DNA of 33,390 nt from Clostridiaceae bacterium (lineage in GTDB: Bacteria; Bacillota; Clostridia; DSM-8532), in contig JAAXZX010000083.1 of NCBI GenBank assembly GCA_012719645.1, positions 1 through 33,390 of the forward strand. Direction: 5' to 3'. Under the pieces are notes generated by a model, which ran no database searches, had not been told where the DNA came from, and was given only the letters and a program-made list of their open reading frames with translations. Positions 23,482 through 31,420 of this stretch are shown here, piece by piece. How positions within the stretch are numbered: the stretch's first letter is position 1; the number at the start of each line of letters is the position of its first letter. The position numbers were made by a program, and so were the translations under genes.

Positions 23482-25086
23482 TTACCGTGCTTCGTCCCCT
23501 TCATTCCGGGCATCAATATCCTCCTCTTCAGGCATCCTGTTCAGGGCTTCGGATATTTCCCTGAGAACCTCATAGGCTTCATTTGACGTTGTCCCGGACT
23601 CGGTCTCCGGCTTCTTTCTCTTCTTCTTCTCTTCTTTCAGTCTTTTAGCCGTGCTATTCTCTTCCTTCAGGCTTTTAGCAGTATTCTTATCTTCCTTCAG
23701 ACTTTTTGCCGTGCTCTTTCCTTCCTTGGAATACCTTCTACTATTTCCGAACAGGCGGGACAAGAAGCCCTCTTTTTCTGTTTCCTTATCTTCTTCCGGT
23801 GCCCGTTTTTCAGCGACGGCCTCCTCAGAGCTTTCTGCCGCAGAATTGGTTTCAGCGGTTGTGTTCCCGGCTCCCGGCGCGGCTGGTTTCTTTTTGTCCC
23901 CGGCTTTTTTCTTTCCTGTTCCTTTCGTCTCCGGTTCTGCCTTTCCCTGCACTTCCCCGGCGTTCTCATCTTCTGTCCCGGTTTTCACGGGCTCGGCTGC
24001 AGTTTTTTTCCTTTTAGGCCTGGCATCCCTGTCAGGTGTCTCCTGCGATGTTTTTTCCGGTCTGGAGACTTTTTTATCCCCTGGCTCGCCCGGGCAGGCC
24101 AGTTTCTTGAACTCGCTTATCTGGGCATTTGTGCCGAAGACCAGGAGCCTGTCCTTCATATGGAAGACTTCGTTCAGGCCAGGATTCACCAGGACTTCGT
24201 CATCCCGAATCAAACATAATATTGTTGCGCCGGTTTTTGACCGGATATTTGAACTGCTCTGGGACCTGCCAACGAGATAGCTGCCCTCCTCCAGTTCGAC
24301 CTCAACAACTGATGCCGACATGCTTTCATTGAGTTTCCCGTCCACTTCGAAGAAGCTGCTGACTGACGGATGCAGGGCCGCTGCCGCTATCCTCCTGCCG
24401 GACAGTTCACAGATGGGTATGGCCGCGTCCGCACCGCAAAACAGGTATTTGGGCTGGTTCACATTGTCTATTGCTCCTGCGACGATGCGTATGTCAGGAT
24501 TCAACTGCCTCGAAGACAAAACAGCCAGTATGTTTTCGGCGTCGGTGGTATGAACGGCCAGAACACCGGCAGCCTGTTCAATACCGGCTGATTTCAGTAT
24601 CTCGTTGTCGGCGGAGTCCCCTTTTACAGCCGAAATCCCCATACCGGTCAGCTCGTCGACAATCTTCTGGTTTTTATCGATGACGATGAACGGTATATCT
24701 GACGCCATGAATTCTTCCATGATGTACCGGCTGATCTCCCCGGCGCCGCAGATTATGTAATGGTCCTTCAATCCTGAAATCTTCGTATCCATTTGCCCCA
24801 CCTTCAAATATGATTTTATCCTTCCTTCCATCATGAAACTTGCCATGCTGCTGATAATATAAACCAGGATGCCAAGGGCGAACAGCTTCATCGCAATGCC
24901 GAAATGGAACCCCGCCTGGCTGAGTTCAAGTTTTTCGCCATAGATAAACGGGAGCAGGGTCCGGACGGCGGCATGGAAAGCCGGCAGAGGATCCCACTTT
25001 TCGATAAGGCTGTAGCCGAGCATGCACGCCGCCAGGTGAATAGCGATGAGCATAAGGGATTTGACGATTTTTATCGGTTTTGACAT
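23482..25086 (-). CDS. RCK/TrkA-N channel-like protein with non-canonical pore and charged tail
   Basis: 534 residues. Two membrane helices (about 9-28 and 62-86) flank a pore-loop-like segment. An RCK N-domain follows at about 106-225, with Rossmann motif IICGAGEISRY and IVIDKN; an RCK C-domain lies at about 258-335 (EGSYLVGRS, HMKDRLLVFGT). This is the plan of a calcium- or nucleotide-gated potassium channel subunit such as MthK. The selectivity filter TVGYGD is missing; the equivalent segment reads PFIYGE (46-51), so potassium selectivity is doubtful. From about 345 a Lys/Glu/Pro-rich low-complexity tail of about 190 residues contains three STAKSLKEE-like repeats (about 460-490). GGTGAT 7 bases upstream supports the start. 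It could be a channel of other selectivity or a non-conducting sensor. Confidence 0.8.
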   Translation of the reverse strand: MSKPIKIVKSLMLIAIHLAACMLGYSLIEKWDPLPAFHAAVRTLLPFIYGEKLELSQAGFHFGIAMKLFALGILVYIISSMASFMMEGRIKSYLKVGQMDTKISGLKDHYIICGAGEISRYIMEEFMASDIPFIVIDKNQKIVDELTGMGISAVKGDSADNEILKSAGIEQAAGVLAVHTTDAENILAVLSSRQLNPDIRIVAGAIDNVNQPKYLFCGADAAIPICELSGRRIAAAALHPSVSSFFEVDGKLNESMSASVVEVELEEGSYLVGRSQSSSNIRSKTGATILCLIRDDEVLVNPGLNEVFHMKDRLLVFGTNAQISEFKKLACPGEPGDKKVSRPEKTSQETPDRDARPKRKKTAAEPVKTGTEDENAGEVQGKAEPETKGTGKKKAGDKKKPAAPGAGNTTAETNSAAESSEEAVAEKRAPEEDKETEKEGFLSRLFGNSRRYSKEGKSTAKSLKEDKNTAKSLKEENSTAKRLKEEKKKRKKPETESGTTSNEAYEVLREISEALNRMPEEEDIDARNEGDEAR

Positions 25087-25155
25087 TATGTATCACCAAT
25101 ATCCATATAATCATATATTCATCAGGTTTTCAATTTTTGTGACAGATTTTTGCAT

Positions 25156-25192
25156 GAAAAAGCTCCCGGTTGCCCAATACAAGGCCGGGAGC
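25156..25192 (-). terminator. Intrinsic terminator of the zinc-ribbon/ACT/Tgl gene group
   Basis: On the minus strand AGCTCCCGG (25184-25192) pairs with CCGGGAGCT (25161-25169) across a 14-base loop, followed by a T-run (25157-25161 on the plus strand as A). It lies 28 bases after the tgl stop and before the channel gene's start. Confidence 0.85.
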
Positions 25193-25219
25193 TTTGATTC
25201 TCATGGCATACCAATGCCG

Positions 25220-25984
25220 TCATACGGCATGGTACTGTTGAAATACCCTGTGAAGATATTTGTATCCCGGCCTTATGGCAAGGTCCATCAGGTATGCCGA
25301 CCTTGTGGCGCCGGGCTTCCTGTGCCTGTTCAGCACGCTTATGATGCTGGGTATGGTCCGTATCCCCACGCCATGCCCCCAATGGTATCCGTTGAGGAGT
25401 TGTATGGTATTCTCTCCCTGCCATTCCATGGTTTCCGGGTTCACATCGGGGTTTTTTACATAGCGGCAGTCCCCGGGCAGATAATCGGGAAGGTTCTCAT
25501 AGGAACGCATCCCCAGGTCCTTGTCAAGGTATTTCCAGTTCATGAGATAGATATCTGAAAAGAGCCTGTTGAACAGACCTTCGGGCAGGATTTCGGTCAG
25601 CGCCAGGTAGAACACGATGACTATGGCCGTTGAGCACTCGGTTCCATATAGGTGGCTGTTGGCGTAAAAATCCCTTATGGCCTGGTACGGGCTTACGTCC
25701 TTTCTGACAAGAAATCCGCCTTCGGATGTTCTCGTCCAGAATTTTCCGTTGCACCTTGATTCTTTAAAAACCTCGAAGCCGAACCGGGTGGAATTAAGCC
25801 TCTCCGCGGCCCGGACGATCTTCTCCCTCAGGTCGAGCTCGAACTCAAGCTCCTTAACCGATGAATAGTCATATGTATGCCCGCTGTTGAACAATGTGTC
25901 AAGAACCTGCCGTTTCAGGCTCCCCGGCCTGTACGGCCCGATTTCGGATAAATCCTGAACCCGCACGCCGTTAATCCGTATCAT
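25220..25984 (-). CDS. tgl: Protein-glutamine gamma-glutamyltransferase (spore coat transglutaminase)
   Basis: A 254-residue transglutaminase resembling Bacillus Tgl, which forms glutamyl-lysine cross-links in spore coat proteins such as GerQ. The signature GTECSTAIVIVFYLAL carries the catalytic Cys117 with Glu116 before it. The substrate region FLPGDCRYVKNP-like segment reads YLPGDCRYVKNPDVNP, and EWQGENTIQLL supplies the second Glu (191). HWGHGVGI follows. Length equals that of the Bacillus enzyme (about 245). GAGGGAG 5 bases before ATG 25984 sets the start; an in-frame ATG at 26014 has none. It lies 88 bp after an ACT-domain gene on the same strand and ends before a terminator. It is good evidence that the organism sporulates. 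I see no convincing dedicated mother-cell promoter. Confidence 0.9.
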   Translation of the reverse strand: MIRINGVRVQDLSEIGPYRPGSLKRQVLDTLFNSGHTYDYSSVKELEFELDLREKIVRAAERLNSTRFGFEVFKESRCNGKFWTRTSEGGFLVRKDVSPYQAIRDFYANSHLYGTECSTAIVIVFYLALTEILPEGLFNRLFSDIYLMNWKYLDKDLGMRSYENLPDYLPGDCRYVKNPDVNPETMEWQGENTIQLLNGYHWGHGVGIRTIPSIISVLNRHRKPGATRSAYLMDLAIRPGYKYLHRVFQQYHAV

Positions 25985-26072
25985 GAATCTCCCTCTGCTA
26001 CGGTGCATGGTCATAGTTCATGATATGACACGGACAAGCCCCGGGGTTCACAGCTTTTCCAAAAATGGTTTT

Positions 26073-26447
26073 TCAGATCCTGTGCCCGGCTTTCCTCAGC
26101 GCGGCCGCGGCTTGTTCCAGGTCCCTGTCCCTTACCAGTATGTAATCGGTGTCATAGGTGGAAACGGCAAAGATGCTTATTCCTTCCCTCGCCAATACCG
26201 TGCTTATCTCAGCCAGGATACCTACAAGGGAGAAATTTAGGGTTCCTTCCACCTTTATAGCCCTGAAACTGCTTTCCCTGGCTACATCCCCGGGTATAAA
26301 ACGGCTCACTGCCACAATTGACAACTCGCTGCAGGTCCTGGTGACCGAGCAGAAGTCCCCGTTCCATGCCCAGTCAGGCACGGGCGAATCCGACGGAAGC
26401 CTGCAGATAGACAGTTCATCCGGCAATACGCTTAACGGCAATACCAT
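26073..26447 (-). CDS. ACT-domain protein
   Basis: A 124-residue stand-alone protein. The first half resembles the N-terminal module of the paired ACT proteins that bind amino acids (LSVLPDELSICRLPSDSPVPDWAW), and the second half is an ACT fold (GTLNFSLVGILAEISTVLAREGISIFAVSTYDTDYILV). Such proteins usually sense an amino acid; the ligand is not evident. I chose ATG 26447, 11 bases after AAAGGA; an ATG at 26459 directly abuts that sequence. It lies between the zinc-ribbon gene (105 bp upstream) and tgl (88 bp downstream), all on the minus strand, probably one transcript. There is no obvious catalytic domain. A role in sporulation is suggested only by the neighbour. Confidence 0.8.
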   Translation of the reverse strand: MVLPLSVLPDELSICRLPSDSPVPDWAWNGDFCSVTRTCSELSIVAVSRFIPGDVARESSFRAIKVEGTLNFSLVGILAEISTVLAREGISIFAVSTYDTDYILVRDRDLEQAAAALRKAGHRI

Positions 26448-26552
26448 GTTCCATATCATCCTTTCGCATTTGCCCTTTACAGGCCGGCCAGGCTAAACAA
26501 AGGCTCAACTCCGGCCATGTTTTCCTTATCATACTGTATAACGCCGGCCTTT

Positions 26553-27101
26553 TCAATCCTCCCGGGCATGTACGGCAGTTTTGGGGAATTCGGATTTCAG
26601 CAGGGCGTCATGGGCTTTGAACCGGAAGATATGCCTTTTGCTGTCCACCAGGTTCATTGCCCTGCACCGAGAGCATTTTACCAGGGTGTTATCCCTGTAG
26701 CGCAGCCCGTCAATCCAGGTATTCCCGCACCGGCCGCATTTCACATCTGCAGTGAAATTATCCATCAGCCCCAGCGCGGCCATTTTAAGGCCAAGGGCTT
26801 TGGGCGGAGCCTTGATGCGCCCCCTGCACTGGGCCATCTCAATGGACGTCTGGAATGGCAGCAGCCTCTCCAGGTAAATCCCTTCTGAATCCGCGCACCA
26901 GTTGCCCTCGGGTGTTTCCACAATGATATGGGCGTCAGGATCGGGAAGGCTTTTTTCTCTTAAGAACTCTTTGGCCAGGGCTGCAGACGGAGCCCAGTAA
27001 ACCTCGTATGTACCGGCAGGACTTACCCTCAGCTCACGGCATTCTATCCCTTTCTCGGCCCACTTTTGGGCTCCAGCCGCTTTATTGGCAGTGCCGCTCA
27101 T
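26553..27101 (-). CDS. Hypothetical protein with a C-terminal zinc ribbon
   Basis: I do not recognise this 182-residue protein. The N-terminal half has alternating charged and hydrophobic stretches (EVYWAPSAALAKEFL, DPDAHIIVETPEGNW). A zinc ribbon lies near residues 120-145, as CGRCG and then CSRC about 20 residues on, giving two CxxC knuckles. A basic C-terminus follows. The start at 27101 is set by GAGGTGAT 5 bases upstream; an in-frame ATG at 27119 is less well placed. On the minus strand CATATAATA at 27134-27142 could be a -10 box (sigma-A or the mother-cell CATA-N3-TA type) without a clear -35. It is the first gene of the group that ends with tgl. The zinc ribbon suggests binding to nucleic acid or protein. 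Confidence 0.65.
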   Translation of the reverse strand: MSGTANKAAGAQKWAEKGIECRELRVSPAGTYEVYWAPSAALAKEFLREKSLPDPDAHIIVETPEGNWCADSEGIYLERLLPFQTSIEMAQCRGRIKAPPKALGLKMAALGLMDNFTADVKCGRCGNTWIDGLRYRDNTLVKCSRCRAMNLVDSKRHIFRFKAHDALLKSEFPKTAVHARED

Positions 27102-27213
27102 ACCAATCACCTCTGTCAATGCATCATTTCGGCCATATTATATGTGTATGTCCCGGTTCTTCGGCGCATTAGTGGTATTTGCGGCGGACAAGAGAATCCT
27201 GGTATGGCATAAT

Positions 27214-27243
27214 TTGTATCATCCGCCTGCTAACTGATATAAT
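27214..27243 (+). promoter_or_regulatory. Putative promoter of the amrBA-amrS pair
   Basis: TTGTAT (27214-27219) and a perfect TATAAT (27238-27243) are 18 bases apart, 62 bases before ATG 27306. Confidence 0.55.
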
Positions 27244-27305
27244 AATGATGAGCGCTTAATCGCGAATAAAACAGTGGCATTGCCATGGAAAGCCGGGGTG
27301 TTTTT

Positions 27306-28694
27306 ATGGGTGAAATAATCAAAGCATACATGGTTCCGCATCCGCCGATCGTCGTTCCTGAAATAGGAAAAGGTCAGGAAGCTCCCGCAGCCGCCACCGT
27401 GAACGCTTTTAAAACCATCGCATCCCAGATCAGGGATCTCGCTCCCGATGTGATCATAATAACCACACCCCATGGAACGGTTTACGGGGATTACATCCAT
27501 ATCTGTCCCGATCCCGTCCTGGCGGGTGACTTCAGGTCCTTCGGCGCACCCGGGGTAAAACTTTCCTTCCAGAACGACATCAGCCTTTTGGAAAGCATCG
27601 TTGAAAAGGCAGAAAAAGCGGGAATCGACGCGGGTACCCTGGGACATACCGAGAAGTTCCTGGACCATGGCGCCCTGGTTCCCCTCTATTTCATCGCCAA
27701 GGAGTATCAGCGCTTCAAGTTGATCCGCATTTCCATTGCCGGTTTGCCTTCCATTGACCTGTACAGGTTCGGCCGGTGCATTGCCGAAGCAGTCGCCGAA
27801 TCAAACAGCCGTGCCGTATTTGTAGCCAGCGGCGACCTTTCCCACAGGCTCAAGGATGACGGTCCCTATGGCTTTGATCCCCATGGACCCGAATTTGACA
27901 GGATTTTGGTTGATGCCGTAAAGGCCGCTGATTTCGGGAAACTGCTCAATATGGATGAGAGGCTGTGCTCCAGGGCCGGCGAATGCGGATTGAGGTCATT
28001 CATCATGCTTGCCGGAGCACTCAACGGCCTTGATGTTTCAACTACCGTCCATTCCTACGAGGGACCCTTCGGAGTGGGCTACATGGTGGCCGAGGTCAGC
28101 ATCGGGCAGCCCAATCCCGACCGCGACCTTATAAGCATCGAGAAGCGTTCCCAGGCAGAGAAGATGAAGGAAACCAGGGACAACGAGGATCCCTATGTCG
28201 CCCTGGCAAGGCTTACACTGGAAACATATATCCGCACCGGGAAGATATTATCAAGGCCGGACGGGCTGCCACGCGAGATGCTGGATGAAAAGGCCGGCGT
28301 ATTCGTATCACTGAAAAAGCACGGGCAGCTCCGAGGATGCATAGGGACCATAGGTCCCACATGTCCCTGCATCGCCGATGAAATCATCCAGAATGCTATC
28401 AGCGCGGGGACAAAGGATCCAAGGTTCAACCCTGTAAAGGAAAACGAGCTTGATGATATCGTTTACAGCGTGGATGTCCTTGGAAAACCGGAGCCTGTGG
28501 ACGATATAAGCCAGCTGGATGTGATCCGGTACGGTGTCATCGTAAGCCACGGGTACAAGCGCGGACTGCTTCTGCCCAACCTGGAGGGAGTGGACACCGT
28601 CGAGCAGCAGATAGAGATTGCAAGGCAGAAGGCAGGCATCGGGAGGGATGAACCCTATACTCTTGAGCGCTTTGAGGTTGTCCGGCACAAATAG
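27306..28694 (+). CDS. amrB-amrA: AmmeMemoRadiSam system protein B-A fusion (Memo + AMMECR1)
   Basis: 462 residues in two domains. Residues 1-270 are a LigB-type class III extradiol dioxygenase-like (Memo) domain, with the metal-site His residues MVPHPP (His12), TPHG (His56) and GDLSH (His180). Residues about 285-462 are an AMMECR1 domain, with VALARLTLETYI, the signature LRGCIGT and DIVYSVDVLGKP. The two are encoded separately in many bacteria, and fusion in this order is known in Clostridia. The biochemical function of the three-part system is not settled to my knowledge. The start is ATG 27306 with GGGGTG 5 bases upstream. The radical SAM partner starts 29 bp later, so this is a complete AmmeMemoRadiSam set in two genes. 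Confidence 0.9.
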   Translation: MGEIIKAYMVPHPPIVVPEIGKGQEAPAAATVNAFKTIASQIRDLAPDVIIITTPHGTVYGDYIHICPDPVLAGDFRSFGAPGVKLSFQNDISLLESIVEKAEKAGIDAGTLGHTEKFLDHGALVPLYFIAKEYQRFKLIRISIAGLPSIDLYRFGRCIAEAVAESNSRAVFVASGDLSHRLKDDGPYGFDPHGPEFDRILVDAVKAADFGKLLNMDERLCSRAGECGLRSFIMLAGALNGLDVSTTVHSYEGPFGVGYMVAEVSIGQPNPDRDLISIEKRSQAEKMKETRDNEDPYVALARLTLETYIRTGKILSRPDGLPREMLDEKAGVFVSLKKHGQLRGCIGTIGPTCPCIADEIIQNAISAGTKDPRFNPVKENELDDIVYSVDVLGKPEPVDDISQLDVIRYGVIVSHGYKRGLLLPNLEGVDTVEQQIEIARQKAGIGRDEPYTLERFEVVRHK

Positions 28695-28723
28695 TCATCC
28701 CGGAACGGCTTCAGGAGGCATGT

Positions 28724-29635
28724 ATGGAAAAGGAAAAGCACTATCCCGCCATGTATTATGAGAAGCTTGACGGGCAGAGGGTCCGTTGTTTCCTGTGCCC
28801 CCACAACTGCAATATTCCATCCGGGCACACCGGGATCTGCGGCGCAAGGTATAACGACGGTGGGGCCCTCATCGCGGAAAGCTATGGCAGGATCACGGCC
28901 CTGGCCCTTGATCCCATTGAGAAAAAACCTCTTTCCCGGTTTCATCCCGGCTCATTTATCCTCTCCGCCGGAAGCTATGGGTGCAACCTCATATGCAGTT
29001 TCTGCCAGAACCATTCCATCTCCATGGAAAGAGTACGGGAAGACAGGAAAGAACCTTCCCTTTCAGGCAGGCGGAGATGGGTGTTCGTTCCGCCGGAAGA
29101 CCTGGTGGAAAAAGCGCTGGATCTCGTTGATGAGGACAATATAGGCATTGCTTACACGTACAACGAACCCCTGATCTCCTATGAATATGTGTATGAATGC
29201 AGCAGGCTGGCCCATGAAAAGGGCATGAAAAACGTCCTGGTGACCAATGGGTATATAAGCCCGGAGCCCCTCAGGGAGATCCTGCCGTATATAGATGCCA
29301 TGAACATAGATTTAAAGAGCTTCAGGGACGAGTTTTACACGAAGATATGCGGAGGGTTTTCAGAGCATGTAAAAAACACCATCAGGATGGCGGCCGGATC
29401 CTGCCATGTGGAGGTAACGACGCTGATCATCCCGGGTCTCAACGACAGCGCGGACGAGATGCATGAGCTTGCTTCCTGGCTCGCCTCGATAAGCCCGGAG
29501 ATACCGCTCCATCTTTCACGTTTCTTCCCGAACTACAGGATGCTGGACAGGCCCCCCACTCCTCCGCAAACAATATATTCCCTTGTCAGCGTCGCCAGGG
29601 AATACCTGAAGTACGTATATACGGGCAACCTTTAG
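28724..29635 (+). CDS. amrS: AmmeMemoRadiSam radical SAM enzyme
   Basis: A 303-residue radical SAM protein related to pyruvate-formate-lyase activases. The N-terminal Cys cluster CFLCPHNC with GIC at 39 (Cys22, 25, 29, 39) precedes the cluster-binding CNLICSFC (Cys87, 91, 94), which ligates the catalytic 4Fe-4S. YTYNEP (GGEP-like) and [10 protein letters not shown] follow, with [11 protein letters not shown] near the C-terminus typical of AmrS. The natural substrate is unknown. It is translated from AGGAGG 5 bases upstream of ATG 28724 and co-transcribed with the fusion gene. It ends 24 bp before a convergent gene; I see no terminator in that gap. Confidence 0.92.
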   Translation: MEKEKHYPAMYYEKLDGQRVRCFLCPHNCNIPSGHTGICGARYNDGGALIAESYGRITALALDPIEKKPLSRFHPGSFILSAGSYGCNLICSFCQNHSISMERVREDRKEPSLSGRRRWVFVPPEDLVEKALDLVDEDNIGIAYTYNEPLISYEYVYECSRLAHEKGMKNVLVTNGYISPEPLREILPYIDAMNIDLKSFRDEFYTKICGGFSEHVKNTIRMAAGSCHVEVTTLIIPGLNDSADEMHELASWLASISPEIPLHLSRFFPNYRMLDRPPTPPQTIYSLVSVAREYLKYVYTGNL

Positions 29636-29659
29636 CCATAAAGCCGTTCTTTTAAGGTG

Positions 29660-30577
29660 CTATGCTTCCACAACCTTTAGGAGATCCCTTGATATCTCCT
29701 TGATGCTGCCTGCCGATGCAGACATATCCTGCATGGACGCAAGCTGCTGTTCAACGGCGGCTGCGATCTCCTGCAGTTCGGCAAGGTTTTTCCTGTTCAG
29801 ATCCCTGACCCCTTCAACTATTTCAACGATCTTTCCGCTGTCCGCGGCCACATTCCTTGTAGCCTGGCTGACCTCGGCAACCTTCCCGTGCATGACTGTG
29901 CCAGTTTCGGACAGCTTTCCGAACGCGCTGCCGGCTTCCCGGATCAGGGACAGACCGTTCCTGACCAGTTCGGAACTGGTATCCATCGCTTTTGACGCCT
30001 TTTCGGTATCCCGGGTTATCTGTTCGATCAGGTTGGCAATATCACTGGCCGCCTTCTGGGATTGCTCAGCCAGCATACGGATTTCAGCCGCTACCACGGC
30101 AAACCCCTTTCCCTGTTCCCCGGCCCTGGCCGACTCAATGGAGGCGTTAAGAGCAAGCATATTTGTCTGCTCCGATATGCCGGTGATGGTTTCCACAAAT
30201 CTTCCGATTTCTTCCGATCTTTCTATCAGGCGGGCTACAATATCCCTGCTCTCATTTGTCGCCTGCGAAATCGAATCCATTTCCCTGGCAACCTGTTTAA
30301 GGATACCACCGCTGGTTTCATTACAGTTCCTGACTTCCTGGGATATTGCAGCCATAGCGTTTCCTTCGTCGGCTATACGGGTGATGTTCTGCGATATCCT
30401 CGAAACCATTTCAATGGCTTCATCCATATTATTGATGGTGCTTTTCGATGCGGAAGAGATTTTTTGAGCGTTTGCGGCTATCTGTTCATTGGACTTGGCG
30501 GTACTGTCGATGATGGTTGACAACTGATATACCGATTCAGCCAAACAGTTGGACACTTCCCTTGCCTTTTCGGTCAT
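29660..30577 (-). CDS. Soluble methyl-accepting chemotaxis-type protein, truncated paralogue
   Basis: A 305-residue, almost purely helical MCP signalling domain with no membrane segment. It contains the highly conserved hairpin tip [21 protein letters not shown], flanked by heptad coiled coil (MEAEM-free; [20 protein letters not shown]). It closely matches residues 205-506 of the protein at 31421-32941 and starts at the same MTEKA. An in-frame stop lies 9 bases before ATG 30577, and no ribosome binding site is visible, so translation may be weak or use a leaderless start (TATACT precedes it by about 10 bases). It is either a cytoplasmic transducer or a 5'-truncated duplicate with an intact frame. 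It would act with CheA and CheW, which are not in the window. Confidence 0.7.
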   Translation of the reverse strand: MTEKAREVSNCLAESVYQLSTIIDSTAKSNEQIAANAQKISSASKSTINNMDEAIEMVSRISQNITRIADEGNAMAAISQEVRNCNETSGGILKQVAREMDSISQATNESRDIVARLIERSEEIGRFVETITGISEQTNMLALNASIESARAGEQGKGFAVVAAEIRMLAEQSQKAASDIANLIEQITRDTEKASKAMDTSSELVRNGLSLIREAGSAFGKLSETGTVMHGKVAEVSQATRNVAADSGKIVEIVEGVRDLNRKNLAELQEIAAAVEQQLASMQDMSASAGSIKEISRDLLKVVEA

Positions 30578-30624
30578 GGCAAACCATTAAGTATAATTAT
30601 TAAACAATATTAATATCTGTTCCA

Positions 30625-31131
30625 TCATAAACATGTCAGATATTTCCTGACAACCATCCACTCCTCAACCAGCTTTTCCAGGCTGTATTGCGCATTGGCC
30701 GGGCTGGTGGAAGGAAGAACTGTGCACGCAATGCCGGTACGGGGGTAAACCAGCTTCTGGTATAGTGAACCGGCCTTCCTGCCGTTTGTATAGACAGCAC
30801 ATATACGGGTATTGTCAAGCAGCGGACTGAAATCATTGACCTCGGGATCCTTGATGGAACTGTCCTGTGACTGATGGATGCGGCAGCTTACCAGCACATC
30901 CCACAGGGCGATGCCATGGCCCAACAGCAGGTCTTTTTTCTCCTGGACAGTTTCGGGGAGCCGGGTTCCGAGCACATTAGAAAGCACCTTCCAGAACCGG
31001 TTCTGCGGATGGCCGTAATAGAACCTGTTCTGCCGAGACGCTACAGATGGCATGGTTCCCAGTATCAGGATCCTTGAGTTTTCATCATATATGGGCGGAA
31101 AGGGATGAACCAGTTTTTCTTTCCCGGGCAT
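30625..31131 (-). CDS. DNA-deoxyinosine glycosylase (UDG family 6, HDG)
   Basis: A 168-residue cytoplasmic base-excision repair enzyme of the uracil-DNA glycosylase superfamily. Family-6 motifs are visible: ILGTMPSVASR (motif 1) with NRFYYGHPQNRFWKVL, ALWDVLVSC, and LPSTSPANA (motif 2). It removes hypoxanthine produced by adenine deamination; family 6 members act on deoxyinosine more than uracil. The active-site Asn in this family lies in the GHPQNRFW segment. The start has a perfect AGGAGG 5 bases upstream at 31131. It is 47 bp upstream of the truncated MCP and separated from the full-length MCP by a terminator, so it may head its own transcript. Confidence 0.88.
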   Translation of the reverse strand: MPGKEKLVHPFPPIYDENSRILILGTMPSVASRQNRFYYGHPQNRFWKVLSNVLGTRLPETVQEKKDLLLGHGIALWDVLVSCRIHQSQDSSIKDPEVNDFSPLLDNTRICAVYTNGRKAGSLYQKLVYPRTGIACTVLPSTSPANAQYSLEKLVEEWMVVRKYLTCL

Positions 31132-31238
31132 GAATCCTCCTTTTGCAGCTTCATGCTTTTTCCTGTCTTACATGGCTGTATATCACCATGTATTCCTGAC
31201 TTATTATAACAAAGCGGTTTTCCTGTGTCATTCAGGAT

Positions 31239-31278
31239 TGTCATTTCGAGCGAGTGTAACGAGTGCGGCAATCTCATC
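31239..31278. repeat. Remnant of a dispersed CATTTCGAGCGA-type repeat
   Basis: TGTCATTTCGAGCGAGTGTA, then AACGAGTGCGGCAATCTCATC, resembles the dispersed intergenic element TGTCATTTCGAGCGAAG...AATCTC found in many bacteria and organelles. Only one copy is seen in this window. The surrounding gap (31132-31420) otherwise holds the MCP terminator and promoter-like AT stretches. Confidence 0.4.
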
Positions 31279-31334
31279 AAGGTCTTCCCGCGTTGGAATT
31301 TGGGCGAAGCGCTTATTAGGTTGTTTCAAATAAA

Positions 31335-31359
31335 TTCCCTGGCCAGTAACGCCAGGGAA
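31335..31359 (-). terminator. Intrinsic terminator of the full-length MCP gene
   Basis: TTCCCTGGC (31335-31343) and GCCAGGGAA (31351-31359) form a perfect 9-bp stem with a 7-base loop. On the minus strand it is followed by TTTATTT. An outer TGTTTC/GAAACA pair extends it. It lies 61 bases after the MCP stop. Confidence 0.75.
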
Positions 31360-31420
31360 CATCTGAAACACGAATATACTGCAATTTAAAAGAGAAGGGC
31401 GGTTCATGTCCTGTTCAGGT

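Noticed and set aside
26002-26029. Sigma-E-like promoter just before tgl
   Set aside because: GTCATATC and CATGCACC resemble the consensus, but the transcript would begin inside the ribosome binding site, leaving almost no leader.
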